DNA of 64,000 nucleotides from an uncultured Prevotellaceae bacterium. GTDB lineage: Bacteria; Bacteroidota; Bacteroidia; Bacteroidales; Bacteroidaceae. Shown piece after piece: positions 35,835 to 45,281 of the stretch (within the stretch, counting starts at the first letter, position 1; every line of letters begins with the position of its first letter). The position numbers were made by a program, and so were the translations under genes. The stretch lies in contig CAMIYC010000004.1 of NCBI GenBank assembly GCA_946402905.1, positions 1 to 64,000 on the forward strand, written 5' to 3'. The notes under the pieces were generated by a model. It did no database searches, was not told where the DNA came from, and saw nothing but the letters and a program-made list of their open reading frames with translations.

Positions 35835-36167
35835 ATGTCAATTTCTCCCCCTAAGTTGAGGGCTACATCCGATGAAGAACGTAGCCAATACACCTTTGGC
35901 TATGATGGTATTCATTGGCGCAATCTCGATGAGGACATCAGTTTTGAGAGTTTTGCCTATGAGGATTCCGAGCCTTCAGCCCTTCAGCGTTTCTTCCTGA
36001 ACCATAAAGAAATCAACGTGGCAGAGTTCGCCCGTTCCATTGGAATGAACGCCACTCTGCTACGCAACTATATCAACGGCTTCAAAAAGCCTTCTGCCGA
36101 AAGGGAAAGAGAAATCCTCGCCCATATCCATCGGTTAGGTAAGGATATGATAGCTGCCTGCTTCTAA
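35835..36167 (+). pseudogene. DUF2442-like protein lacking its N-terminus
   Basis: From the ATG at 35835 the frame gives 110 residues. YDGIHWRNLDEDISFESFAYEDSEP is the usual C-terminal part of the DUF2442 domain, followed by an XRE-like helix-turn-helix (NVAEFARSIGMNATLLRNYINGFKKPSAEREREIL). Family members normally have about 30 more N-terminal residues, and here that position is occupied by the dispersed repeat. The frame stays open upstream through repeat sequence, which gives nonsense-like protein. It is probably a decayed gene, but the 110-residue product could still fold in part. DUF2442 proteins are sometimes paired with DUF4160; no partner is seen. Confidence 0.6.
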
Positions 36168-36188
36168 ACTATTATTCTCTACCTGAAC

Positions 36189-36950
36189 TTATTCTCTGTA
36201 TATCACCGACCCGCTGGCCTGATGTGTGGCAAGCACCAGCACCTCGGCAATCTGCACATGCTCTGGGGCAGAAGCCGCATAAAAAGCCACGTCGGCGATA
36301 TCGTCGCCCGTCAGAGGCTTTATGCCCTTGTATACATTGTCGGCCCGCTCCTGATCGCCATGAAAACGCGTCACGCTGAAATGGGTCTCGACCAGACCTG
36401 GTTTCACATTCGTCACACGCACGGCACTCTCCGCCACGTCGATGCGCAATCCGTCGGTGATGGCCTTGACAGCCGCCTTGGTAGCGCAATACACATTGCC
36501 GTTGGCATAAGCGGCGTCACCGGCCACACTCCCAATATTGATGACATGGCCGTGGTTGCGTTGCACCATGGCCGGCACGATGAGCCGTGTCATATAGAGC
36601 AGGCCCTTGATATTGGTGTCGATCATGGTCTCCCAATCGTCGACATCACCCATATACTCTTTCTCCAGTCCCAAGGCGAGTCCGGCATTATTGACGAGCA
36701 CGTCAACCACCGACCATCTGTCGGGCAACGAGTTGACGGCCTCCTTGCATGCCACCCTGTCGCGCACGTCAAAACGCAAGTCGAGCACCTCGGCACCGCA
36801 TTTCTCTGCCGCTGTTTTCACGGCCTGTAGTCTCTCCTCATTCCTCCCTGTGAGTATCAGGTCGTAGCCACCCTGAGCGAAGCGTCTCGCACAGGCCTCA
36901 CCGATGCCGCTTGTCGCACCAGTGATCAATGCAATTCTCTTTTTCGTCAT
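36189..36950 (-). CDS. Short-chain dehydrogenase/reductase (YdfG-like)
   Basis: 253-residue classical SDR with the nucleotide site TGATSGIG (10-17), NNAG (87-90) and the catalytic Ser141, Tyr154 and Lys158 (YCATK). The Arg in LTGRNEERL after the second strand favours NADP(H). The closest type is the YdfG family of 3-hydroxy-acid (serine/threonine) dehydrogenases, but the substrate is not fixed by sequence. A -7-like TATTTTTG on the minus strand is at 36981-36988. Confidence 0.88.
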   Translation of the reverse strand: MTKKRIALITGATSGIGEACARRFAQGGYDLILTGRNEERLQAVKTAAEKCGAEVLDLRFDVRDRVACKEAVNSLPDRWSVVDVLVNNAGLALGLEKEYMGDVDDWETMIDTNIKGLLYMTRLIVPAMVQRNHGHVINIGSVAGDAAYANGNVYCATKAAVKAITDGLRIDVAESAVRVTNVKPGLVETHFSVTRFHGDQERADNVYKGIKPLTGDDIADVAFYAASAPEHVQIAEVLVLATHQASGSVIYRE

Positions 36951-37026
36951 ATTTGGTATATACTATCGTTTTTGATATCGCAAAAATACATTATTTTTTG
37001 CAAATACCACCAACTTTCCACCAAAA

Positions 37027-38691
37027 TTAATACGCCTGCCGATGCACATCCCGCACCGCACGCCCACTGGGTTCGTTGACACCCCGGAACGAGGCATCCC
37101 ATTCGAGAGCCACAGCCGTGGAACAAGCCACGCTGGCCTCACTGGGCACAGAGCGCGCGGCACTCTCGCTGGGGAAAAACTCAGCAAAGATGGAACGATA
37201 GTAATATTCCTCCTTGCTTTTAGGCGGATGCACGGGGAATCGCTCCCCGGCATGGGCCATCTGCTCATCTGTGACAGCCTCTGAGGTGACCTGTCTCAAG
37301 GTGTCTATCCAACTATACCCCACACCGTCGCTGAACTGCTCTTTCTGCCGCCATGCCACCTCAGCGGGCAGCATGTCGGCAAACGCCTCCCTCACGATAC
37401 GTTTCTCGATGGAAGTGCCCGGACACATTTTTGCCGTAGGAGCAATCCGCATAGCCACATCAAGAAACTCCTTGTCAAGGAAAGGCACGCGCCCTTCCAC
37501 TCCCCAGGCAGCCAGGCTTTTGTTGGCACGCAGGCAGTCGTAGAGATGAAGCTTGGAGAGTTTGCGTACGGTCTCCTCATGAAAATCCCGGGCCGACGGA
37601 GCTTTGTGGAAATAAAGATAACCTCCGAATATCTCGTCGGCGCCCTCTCCCGAGAGCACCATTTTAATGCCCATCGACTTGATCACACGCGCCAACAGAT
37701 ACATCGGAGTAGACGCCCTGACGGTAGTGACATCATAAGTCTCGATGAAATAGATGACATCCCTGATAGCGTCGAGCCCTTCCTGGATGGTATAGTTGAT
37801 CTCATGATGCACCGTGCCGATATGGTCGGCCACGAGCCGGGCCTTGGCCAGGTCGGGTGCCCCCTTCAGTCCCACGGCGAAACTATGCAGACGCGGCCAG
37901 TAGGCTTTCGTCTTTGAGCCATCCTCGATGCGCATTTCAGAATACTTCTCAGCGATGGCCGAGATGACAGAAGAGTCGAGCCCTCCGCTCAGGAGCACCC
38001 CATAGGGCACGTCCGACATCAGCTGTCTTCTGACGGCGTCTTCGAGTGCCACCCGGATGTCGCTGGCGCTGGCGTTATTGTCACACACTGCCTCATACTG
38101 CATCCAGTCGCGCCGGTAGTAGCGTTTCATTCCCGGCATCTGGCTCCAATAATAATGACCTGGCAGGAATGGCTCATATCGGTCGCACTGGCCCTCAAGG
38201 GCTTTCAGCTCCGACGCCACATACACCATTCCGTCATCATCGTATCCGATATAGAGCGGTATCACACCGATGGGATCCCTTGCGATGAGGAACGCGTCGA
38301 GAGCCTCGTCGTATAACACAAACGCGAAGATACCGCTGAGTTCTTCCAGGAAACCGATTCCTTTCTCACGGTAGAGAGCCAGGATGACCTCACAGTCGCT
38401 GCCGGTCTGAAACTGGTATCGGTCGGCATATTTCTTACGTATCTCCTGATGATTGTATATCTCTCCGTTCACGGCGAGCACCTGTTTCCTGTCGGGCGAA
38501 AAGAGCGGCTGTCTCCCCGACTCCGGGTCGACGATGCTCAGACGTTCATGAGCCAGGATGGCATTGCCGCCGCAATACACTCCACTCCAGTCGGGGCCTC
38601 TGTGGCGTATTTTCTGACTCATACACAATGCTTTCTGCCGCAACAGCGGTGTCTGTTTCTTTACATTCAGTATTGCTACGATTCCACACAT
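37027..38691 (-). CDS. asnB: Asparagine synthase (glutamine-hydrolysing)
   Basis: Transfers the glutamine amide to aspartate using ATP. The 554-residue protein starts MCGIVAI, placing the class-II glutaminase Cys at position 2 after Met removal. The synthetase half has the PP-loop SGGLDSS near 232-238 and the segments SGEGADEIFGGY and EGRVPFLDKEFL. It is the last gene of the pyrG-purF-carA-carB' operon, 14 bp after the truncated carB. Confidence 0.95.
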   Translation of the reverse strand: MCGIVAILNVKKQTPLLRQKALCMSQKIRHRGPDWSGVYCGGNAILAHERLSIVDPESGRQPLFSPDRKQVLAVNGEIYNHQEIRKKYADRYQFQTGSDCEVILALYREKGIGFLEELSGIFAFVLYDEALDAFLIARDPIGVIPLYIGYDDDGMVYVASELKALEGQCDRYEPFLPGHYYWSQMPGMKRYYRRDWMQYEAVCDNNASASDIRVALEDAVRRQLMSDVPYGVLLSGGLDSSVISAIAEKYSEMRIEDGSKTKAYWPRLHSFAVGLKGAPDLAKARLVADHIGTVHHEINYTIQEGLDAIRDVIYFIETYDVTTVRASTPMYLLARVIKSMGIKMVLSGEGADEIFGGYLYFHKAPSARDFHEETVRKLSKLHLYDCLRANKSLAAWGVEGRVPFLDKEFLDVAMRIAPTAKMCPGTSIEKRIVREAFADMLPAEVAWRQKEQFSDGVGYSWIDTLRQVTSEAVTDEQMAHAGERFPVHPPKSKEEYYYRSIFAEFFPSESAARSVPSEASVACSTAVALEWDASFRGVNEPSGRAVRDVHRQAY

Positions 38692-38705
38692 ACTATCACT
38701 TCCGT

Positions 38706-40403
38706 TTACAAATACGACATATATAGATAATTGGTCTTGGCAGGATACTCTGCCGCCAGGGTATCGATCTGATTAACCTTGGGCACGATGCCCAACTCCA
38801 TCCTCCACTGCCTGACGAGCAACGAGGCCTTCTCCATATTCATGAGCGCCTCCAGCCCCATGGCCCTGGCTATCTGAAAATCAGAAAAGCCATAGACTTT
38901 GGCCTCAAGGAGGAGTAGGCTCAGCTCCGGGCTCTCTACATATTCCATCAGTTCGGTATATTCCATCCATCCTGCCAAATCAGCGATGTAGGCAAACTCC
39001 TGCAAGCGCAGAAAGATATCCACGATATGCTTCAGTTTCTGCAAGAACCAGCGGTCGATATGTGTGAGCCGGTGTATCTGCGTGATGCTGAATCCCATTT
39101 GCAAAGCTTTGGAAATAACGAAGATACGACTGTCGGTGGCATGAAGCATGGCCTCTCTCATATCATCCACCCGCAAGGGTTTGTTGGCCACGAAGCCATG
39201 CATGCCCTGCCCTATCATGCGCAACCCTTTCTGCAAAGCCTCTTCAAAGGTACGTCCGACGGCCATCACCTCGCCCACGCTCTTCATCGACGACCCCAAC
39301 TGATGACTCACGCCATGGAATTTGGTCAAGTCCCACCGGGGGATTTTGCACACCACATAATCCAGCGCCGGTTCAAAAAAAGCCGTCGTGGTCTTGGTCA
39401 CCGAGTTTTTCAGTTCGAAGAGTCCGTAGCCCAGCGCCAGTTTTGCCGCTACAAAAGCCAGAGGATAACCAGTGGCTTTCGACGCCAGTGCCGACGATCG
39501 CGAGAGTCGGGCATTGACCTCGATGACACGGTAGTCTTCCGAGTCTGGGTCGAGTGCATACTGTACATTGCACTCCCCGACGATGCCGATATGCCGTATG
39601 ATCTTAATGGCGATGGCGCGCAACTTGTGATACTCCGCATTGGTCAGCGTCTGCGACGGGGCCACCACGATCGACTCGCCGGTATGAATGCCCAGAGGGT
39701 CAAAATTCTCCATATTGCACACCGTGATGCAATTGTCGTAGCGGTCGCGCACCACCTCGTATTCTATCTCCTTCCAGCCTCGCAGGCTTTTCTCCACCAG
39801 CACCTGCGGTGAGAAAGAGAAAGCCTCCTCCGCCTGGCGCGACAACTCCTCCTCGTCATCGCAAAAGCCGCTCCCAAGTCCTCCAAGAGCATAGGCAGCC
39901 CTCAGGATGACGGGATAGCCCAAACGGTGTGCCGCTCCTCTCACCTCCTCCAGTGTAGAGCAAGCCTCGCTGCTGATCGTTTTCACGCTGATCTCATCAA
40001 GTCTTCTGACAAAGAGTTCACGGTCTTCGGTATCTATGACAGCCTGCACAGGAGTGCCGAGCACAGCCACCCCATATTTTTCCAGCACACCTTTCCGGAA
40101 AAGGCTGACACCGCAATTGAGTGCGGTCTGCCCGCCGAAAGAGAGCAGGATGCCATCGGGGCGCTCTTTCTGTATGATACGCTCCACCACCTCGGGCTGG
40201 ACGGGCTGGAAATACACTTTGTCGGCCACGCCCTCAGATGTCTGCACGGTAGCTATATTGGGGTTGACGAGCACTGTCTCGATGCCCTCTTCTTTCATGG
40301 CTTTGAGTGCTTGCGAGCCACTGTAGTCGAATTCGCCAGCCTGTCCTATTTTCAGGGCACCGGAGCCGAGCAACAATACTTTTTTTATTTTCTTCTTCTC
40401 CAT
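38706..40403 (-). CDS. carB: Carbamoyl-phosphate synthase large chain, N-terminal half only
   Basis: 565 residues from the ATG at 40401-40403 ([23 protein letters not shown]). It contains the complete first ATP-grasp module, including [20 protein letters not shown] and [20 protein letters not shown] (295-314), and the oligomerisation domain (about 400-550). It ends at [16 protein letters not shown], exactly where full-length CarB (about 1070 residues) passes into its second, carbamate-phosphorylating half. The second ATP-grasp and the allosteric domain are absent, and asnB follows after 14 bp. It may be a single-module enzyme or a truncation; the catalytic residues of the module look intact. 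Confidence 0.85.
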   Translation of the reverse strand: MEKKKIKKVLLLGSGALKIGQAGEFDYSGSQALKAMKEEGIETVLVNPNIATVQTSEGVADKVYFQPVQPEVVERIIQKERPDGILLSFGGQTALNCGVSLFRKGVLEKYGVAVLGTPVQAVIDTEDRELFVRRLDEISVKTISSEACSTLEEVRGAAHRLGYPVILRAAYALGGLGSGFCDDEEELSRQAEEAFSFSPQVLVEKSLRGWKEIEYEVVRDRYDNCITVCNMENFDPLGIHTGESIVVAPSQTLTNAEYHKLRAIAIKIIRHIGIVGECNVQYALDPDSEDYRVIEVNARLSRSSALASKATGYPLAFVAAKLALGYGLFELKNSVTKTTTAFFEPALDYVVCKIPRWDLTKFHGVSHQLGSSMKSVGEVMAVGRTFEEALQKGLRMIGQGMHGFVANKPLRVDDMREAMLHATDSRIFVISKALQMGFSITQIHRLTHIDRWFLQKLKHIVDIFLRLQEFAYIADLAGWMEYTELMEYVESPELSLLLLEAKVYGFSDFQIARAMGLEALMNMEKASLLVRQWRMELGIVPKVNQIDTLAAEYPAKTNYLYMSYL

Positions 40404-40404
40404 T

Positions 40405-41496
40405 TTATCGGGTCGTGTTGAGTAGTCTGACAAAATCATCAAACAGGAATTCAGTATCCACGGGTCCGGAGCATGCCTCCGGATGAAACTGTGCCGACAT
40501 CCAGGGACGGCGATGATGCTGTATGCCCTCGTTTGAGCCGTCGTTCATGTTGACGAAGAGAGGCTGCCAGCCAGCAGGCAACGTTGAAGCATCCACGGCA
40601 TAACCATGATTCTGAGAAGTGATGAAACACTGGTTGGTACCCACGCGACGTACTGGCTGATTATGGCTCCGATGTCCGTATTTCAGTTTGTATGTCCTGG
40701 CTCCTGCCGCCTTGGCCAGCAACTGGTTGCCCAGGCATATCCCCATACAGGGCCTGACGCTTTCGCTCTGAAGGAATCGCCGGATATGGGCGACGGTGTT
40801 TCCGCAGAGTTCCGGGTTGCCGGGGCCGTTGGCCAGAAACAATCCGTCGAAGTCAAGCGTATTGAAGTCGTAGTCCCAGGGCACTCTCACCACCTCTATG
40901 CCCCGCCTCAGCAGGCAGCGGATGATGTTGGCCTTCACCCCACAGTCTACCAGCACTACCCGATGTCGGCTATCTACCGGATGATAAGTGATGATCTCCT
41001 TGCAGCTGACCTTTTTCACCCAGTTGACACCGCCATAATCACAAGTGCCATTCACATCATTCACATCATCATACACGATGCGTCCCGTCATCACGCCCTG
41101 CTCACGCAGTATCATGGTCAGCCGTCTCGTGTCTATGCCGGTCAGGGCAGGCACCCTTTCACGTTGAAGCCATGAGGCCAGCGACTCCCTGGCATTCCAA
41201 TGGGCAAACGCCTCACTATAGTCTGCCACTATCAGGGCGGAGACATGTATACGGTTACTCTCCATATATACAGGGAGTCCCTGCTCATCAACTGTCGTCG
41301 GAGGCACTCCATAGTTTCCTATCAACGGATAAGTCATCACGAGCATTTGTCCTGCGTAACTGGGGTCGGTGAGACTCTCGGGGTAGCCCGTCATAGCCGT
41401 ATTGAACACGACCTCGCCCGCCGCCTCACACTCATAACCGAACGACCAGCCGTCCATGCGGGTGCCATCCTCAAGTATCAAAGTAGCTCTCTTCAT
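40405..41496 (-). CDS. carA: Carbamoyl-phosphate synthase small chain (glutaminase)
   Basis: 363 residues: the N-terminal CPSase small-chain domain ([33 protein letters not shown]) and a class-I glutaminase with Cys254 (GICLG), His338 and Glu340 (QFHPE). It supplies ammonia to CarB for carbamoyl phosphate, used in pyrimidine and arginine synthesis. It ends 1 bp before carB and starts 6 bp after purF. It appears complete even though its partner is only half-length. Confidence 0.95.
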   Translation of the reverse strand: MKRATLILEDGTRMDGWSFGYECEAAGEVVFNTAMTGYPESLTDPSYAGQMLVMTYPLIGNYGVPPTTVDEQGLPVYMESNRIHVSALIVADYSEAFAHWNARESLASWLQRERVPALTGIDTRRLTMILREQGVMTGRIVYDDVNDVNGTCDYGGVNWVKKVSCKEIITYHPVDSRHRVVLVDCGVKANIIRCLLRRGIEVVRVPWDYDFNTLDFDGLFLANGPGNPELCGNTVAHIRRFLQSESVRPCMGICLGNQLLAKAAGARTYKLKYGHRSHNQPVRRVGTNQCFITSQNHGYAVDASTLPAGWQPLFVNMNDGSNEGIQHHRRPWMSAQFHPEACSGPVDTEFLFDDFVRLLNTTR

Positions 41497-41502
41497 CTCT
41501 TG

Positions 41503-43305
41503 TCATATTTTCATTTTCAATGTCTGCTCCACGTAGTTGACGAAAGCCTGATTGACCAGTCGCACGCCACCAGGCGTAGGATAGTGGCCCGTGAAATACC
41601 AGTCGCCATGATGTCGTGGACACGCCGCGTGCAGCCCTTCAATACTCTGGAACACCAGTTCTATGGGTGCCTTCATTCCCTCAGGGCGAAGCATCTCCAC
41701 CATTTTGCTGTTCAGTTCCTTGATGGTGAAGGGTGCATAAATCTGGCGGACATGGTTCTCATCGGCGGGACAGGACTTACACTTCCCATATACATCGGCA
41801 ATGAGTTTTTGCATATTGCGTTCCTCTATCAAGGCAATGGCTGCGCGAAAGGTACAGAGCTCCTCCAGCCGGGCCATATCTATGCCGTAGAAGTCGGGGT
41901 AGCGGATCTGAGGCGAACTGCTCACCATCACAATCTTCTTGGGGTGGAGACGGTCGAGGATTTTGAAGATACTCTCCTTCAGCGTAGTTCCGCGCACGAT
42001 GCTATCGTCGATGATAACCAGGTTGTCCTTATAAGCCTCCAATGAGCCATAGGTGATATCATAGACATGGGCAGCCAGGTCGTTACGCTCAGAGCCTTCG
42101 GCTATGAAGGTGCGTAGTTTGATATCCTTCCACGCCACCTTCTCAGTACGCACGTGGTGCCCCAGGCGGCGGAACCCCTCTACGATACCATAGAAGGCCA
42201 CCTCGGCCGTATTGGGTATGAAAGAGCATACCGTGTGTTGCACATCGTCTTCGATGGCCTGCATGATAGTGGATACGAGTTGTTTGCCCAACCGCTTGCG
42301 TTCCTGATAGATGTCTCGATCATTACCGCGGCTGAAGTAGATGCGCTCAAAACTGCAAGCCCGCTCGTCCCTCTCCAAATGAAGAGATGTCTGGCCGGAT
42401 AAAGCATGGCGGGGCTCGAGGATATGATGTATCTCAACACCTCCTCCCTTGGAGGGGGTTGGAGAAGCATTCGCCCTTACTATCAGCGCCTGCCCTGGGA
42501 GCAGTTCGCGTATGTCCTCCACCTGCAGGTCAAACGTTGTCTGGATGACAGGACGCTCGCTGGCTACAGCAACGATTTCGTCGTCTTGATAATAGTAGGC
42601 AGAGCGTATGCCCCAAGGGTCGCGCAAGGCAAACATCTCGCCCGATCCGGTCAGGCCGCACATCACGTATCCTCCGTCGTAATCCTTCATCGTAGACTGT
42701 AGCACACGGGCCATATCCACATGGCCGTCGATATATCGGGTGATATCCAATGCTTTGAGCCCCTGCTTCTTAGCTTCAGTATAGCAGCGCTCCACCTCGC
42801 GGTCCAGCCGGTGCCCCATCAGGTCAAGCGTGATATATGTATCACTGTAGATACGCGGCGACTGCCCCTCTGAAACCATTCGCCGGAATATCTCGTCGAT
42901 GTTGGTCATGTTGAAGTTGCCGCAGAGACAGAGGTTCTTAGCCCGCCAGTTGTTTCTTCTGAGGAAGGGGTGAACATATTGAAGTCCGCTCTTGCCCGTC
43001 GTCGAATATCTTAAATGTCCCATGTAGAGTTCACCCGCCATCTCCCTTTTCACACGTGAAAAAATGGCGGTGATGGCATCCTTGCCCTCGGCTTTCTCGC
43101 GGAACATATATTCGTGGCCAGGGTCTGTCGTCATATTGACGGTGGCAAAGCCAGCCCCTTCTTGTCCGCGATTGTGCTGCTTTTCCATCATCAAGTAGAG
43201 TTTGTTGAACCCCCACGCCCACGTGCCGTACTTCCGCTCATAGTAGCCCAAAGGTTTCAACAGGCGAATCATCGCCACGCCACATTCATGCTTTAACTCT
43301 TCCAT
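41503..43305 (-). CDS. purF: Amidophosphoribosyltransferase (PurF-type)
   Basis: First committed step of purine synthesis: PRPP plus glutamine to phosphoribosylamine. 600 residues from the ATG at 43303-43305; Cys8 (MEELKHECGVAM) would be the class-II nucleophile after propeptide removal. The phosphoribosyltransferase motif VIIDDSIVRGTTLKESI is present. The protein belongs to the longer, divergent Bacteroidota form. Between LIVRAN and ACSFERIYFSRG lies an extra low-complexity segment (SPTPSKGGGVEIHHILEPRH...) that looks like an in-frame repeat insertion. Confidence 0.9.
   Translation of the reverse strand: MEELKHECGVAMIRLLKPLGYYERKYGTWAWGFNKLYLMMEKQHNRGQEGAGFATVNMTTDPGHEYMFREKAEGKDAITAIFSRVKREMAGELYMGHLRYSTTGKSGLQYVHPFLRRNNWRAKNLCLCGNFNMTNIDEIFRRMVSEGQSPRIYSDTYITLDLMGHRLDREVERCYTEAKKQGLKALDITRYIDGHVDMARVLQSTMKDYDGGYVMCGLTGSGEMFALRDPWGIRSAYYYQDDEIVAVASERPVIQTTFDLQVEDIRELLPGQALIVRANASPTPSKGGGVEIHHILEPRHALSGQTSLHLERDERACSFERIYFSRGNDRDIYQERKRLGKQLVSTIMQAIEDDVQHTVCSFIPNTAEVAFYGIVEGFRRLGHHVRTEKVAWKDIKLRTFIAEGSERNDLAAHVYDITYGSLEAYKDNLVIIDDSIVRGTTLKESIFKILDRLHPKKIVMVSSSPQIRYPDFYGIDMARLEELCTFRAAIALIEERNMQKLIADVYGKCKSCPADENHVRQIYAPFTIKELNSKMVEMLRPEGMKAPIELVFQSIEGLHAACPRHHGDWYFTGHYPTPGGVRLVNQAFVNYVEQTLKMKI
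42378..42472. repeat. In-frame palindromic insertion within purF
   Basis: The segment contains cctcctcccttggagggggttggag and a stretch with gaagagatgtctggccgg. These resemble the non-coding CCCTCCCC-gaag-AGGAGGGG...gtctggcggg element at 26325-26375. It adds about 20-35 residues without breaking the reading frame. Confidence 0.55.
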
Positions 43306-43332
43306 ATCTGCTTTGAACACGAATTTGTCGGA

Positions 43333-44973
43333 TTACTCAACTGTTGCTGCGCACTCCTTCACGAAACTCATAAAGAGCGGGTGAGGATGCAGTACCGTAG
43401 AGGAATACTCTGGATGGAACTGCGTACCGATATACCAGCGCTTATCCGAAATCTCGACAATCTCGACCAGGTCTACATCAGGATTGATGCCCACACACTT
43501 CATGCCTGCCTTTTCGTATTCCTCTTTATAATGGTTGTTGAACTCATATCGGTGCCTATGCCGCTCTCTGACGGTGACAGCAGAGTTGAGTGCTGACAGT
43601 GTAGGGTTTGCTGCCGCTGCGTAGATCTGACAGACACGGCTATCATGCTGCAGCCTACACTTGTAGGCACCGAGTCGCATGGTGCCGCCCATATTGGTGA
43701 TGTGCTTCTGCTCCTCCATCAGGTCGATGACAGGATGCGGTGTTGCGTTGTCCATCTCCATGCTGTTGGCATCAGCATAACCAAGGACGTTGCGCGCAAA
43801 CTCGATGACCATCATCTGCATACCCAGACAGATTCCGAACGTAGGCACGTCGTGCACCCGACAGTACTCCACAGCGATGATCTTGTTCTCGACACCTCGC
43901 TGGCCAAAGCCCGGACAAATCACCACTCCTGCCATCCCTCCCAGTTTTTCGCCAATAATCTCACGGCTGATGTCCTCGCTGTTGATGAAATGGATTTTCG
44001 CCTTCACATTATTATATACCCCCGCCAGGTTCAGGCTCTCACGAATGCTCTTGTAGGCATCCTGCAGGTCATACTTGCCCACCAGTCCGATATGAACCTC
44101 ACGGGTGGCAAGCCGCTGCTTGTCTAGGAACTCATGCCATCTCGCCATGTCGAGTGTCTCACCTACCGGGATGCCCATCTTACCTATGATAACAGCATCG
44201 AGCCCCTGTCGTTGCATGTTCACCGGCACCTCGTAGATGCTCGGCATATCTTCGCTCTGCACCACACACTCCAGGTCGACATTGCATAACGAAGCCACCT
44301 TCATTCTTATCCCATCATCGAGATGTCGCTCAGTTCGCAACACAAGGATATCGGGCTGTATACCCATGCTCTGCAACTCTTTTACGCTGTGCTGCGTAGG
44401 CTTCGTCTTCAGCTCGCCCGCTGCCTTCAGGTAGGGCACGTAGGTCAGATGTACGCACACAGCGTCGCGGCCCAGTTCCCAGCGCAACTGGCGGATAGCC
44501 TCCATGAAGGGGGCACTCTCTATGTCGCCGATGGTGCCGCCCACCTCGGTGATGACGAAGTCGAGCGGCTCCCCTCCCTGTCCTTCCCTTTTCATCCTCC
44601 TTTTAATTTCATCCGTGATATGCGGCACCACCTGGATGGTCTTGCCAAGATAGTCGCCATGTCGCTCGCGGTCAATGACGGCCTTGTAGATGCGGCCTGT
44701 GGTCACCGAGTTGTTGCGTGTGGTGCGAATGCCCGTGAACCTCTCGTAGTGACCCAGGTCGAGGTCGGTCTCAAAACCGTCGTCAGTCACGTAGCACTCA
44801 CCATGCTCATAAGGGTTCAGCGTCCCAGGGTCGATATTGATGTAGGGATCAAACTTTTGGATGGTCACCTTAAAGCCGCGTGCCTGCAGCAGTTTACCGA
44901 TGCTGGCAGAGATGATACCCTTGCCGAGCGAGGAGACCACACCACCAGTGACGAAAATATACTTTGTACTCAT
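43333..44973 (-). CDS. pyrG: CTP synthase
   Basis: Aminates UTP to CTP with glutamine and ATP. 546 residues: an N-terminal synthase domain with VTGGVVSSLGKGIISASIG and DPYINIDPGTLNPYEHGE, and a C-terminal class-I glutaminase with the Cys in FGICLGMQ near 380 and the end QFHPEYSSTVLHP. It is the first gene of the amidotransferase operon, 27 bp before purF. Confidence 0.96.
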   Translation of the reverse strand: MSTKYIFVTGGVVSSLGKGIISASIGKLLQARGFKVTIQKFDPYINIDPGTLNPYEHGECYVTDDGFETDLDLGHYERFTGIRTTRNNSVTTGRIYKAVIDRERHGDYLGKTIQVVPHITDEIKRRMKREGQGGEPLDFVITEVGGTIGDIESAPFMEAIRQLRWELGRDAVCVHLTYVPYLKAAGELKTKPTQHSVKELQSMGIQPDILVLRTERHLDDGIRMKVASLCNVDLECVVQSEDMPSIYEVPVNMQRQGLDAVIIGKMGIPVGETLDMARWHEFLDKQRLATREVHIGLVGKYDLQDAYKSIRESLNLAGVYNNVKAKIHFINSEDISREIIGEKLGGMAGVVICPGFGQRGVENKIIAVEYCRVHDVPTFGICLGMQMMVIEFARNVLGYADANSMEMDNATPHPVIDLMEEQKHITNMGGTMRLGAYKCRLQHDSRVCQIYAAAANPTLSALNSAVTVRERHRHRYEFNNHYKEEYEKAGMKCVGINPDVDLVEIVEISDKRWYIGTQFHPEYSSTVLHPHPLFMSFVKECAATVE

Positions 44974-45281
44974 GTTTTTTTCACATTCATATCGTCTTTT
45001 TTATCCAACTTATCAATTCGACTGCAAAAATACGAGGATTTGAAAGAAAAGGATAAAGGAATCCATCATTTCGAATCTAAAAAATCACGCAAACTATCAA
45101 ATTGTAATTATATAATAAAACTTTAATACATTTTGACACAAAAATCACTGCTTCTGTGACAAAAATGAAACTGTAACAAAATTTTTATATAAAGAAAGAA
45201 AGAAAAATGACGCAAATTTTATCATATTGCCTTATCTTTGCACGAGAAATTACGCAAAAGGTAAGTAAAAACAAGGATAAT
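44974..45281. other. Divergent control region between pyrG and gltB operons
   Basis: AT-rich, no gene. On the minus strand TATTTTTG (45025-45032) with a weak TTTA 21 bp away can serve pyrG. On the plus strand TATCTTTG (45233-45240) can serve gltB but has no clear -33 box, which suggests an activator may be needed. Confidence 0.5.

Noticed and set aside
42378..42472. Sequencing frameshift in purF
   Set aside because: The frame is continuous and conserved on both sides of the segment, so an in-frame insertion fits better than an error.
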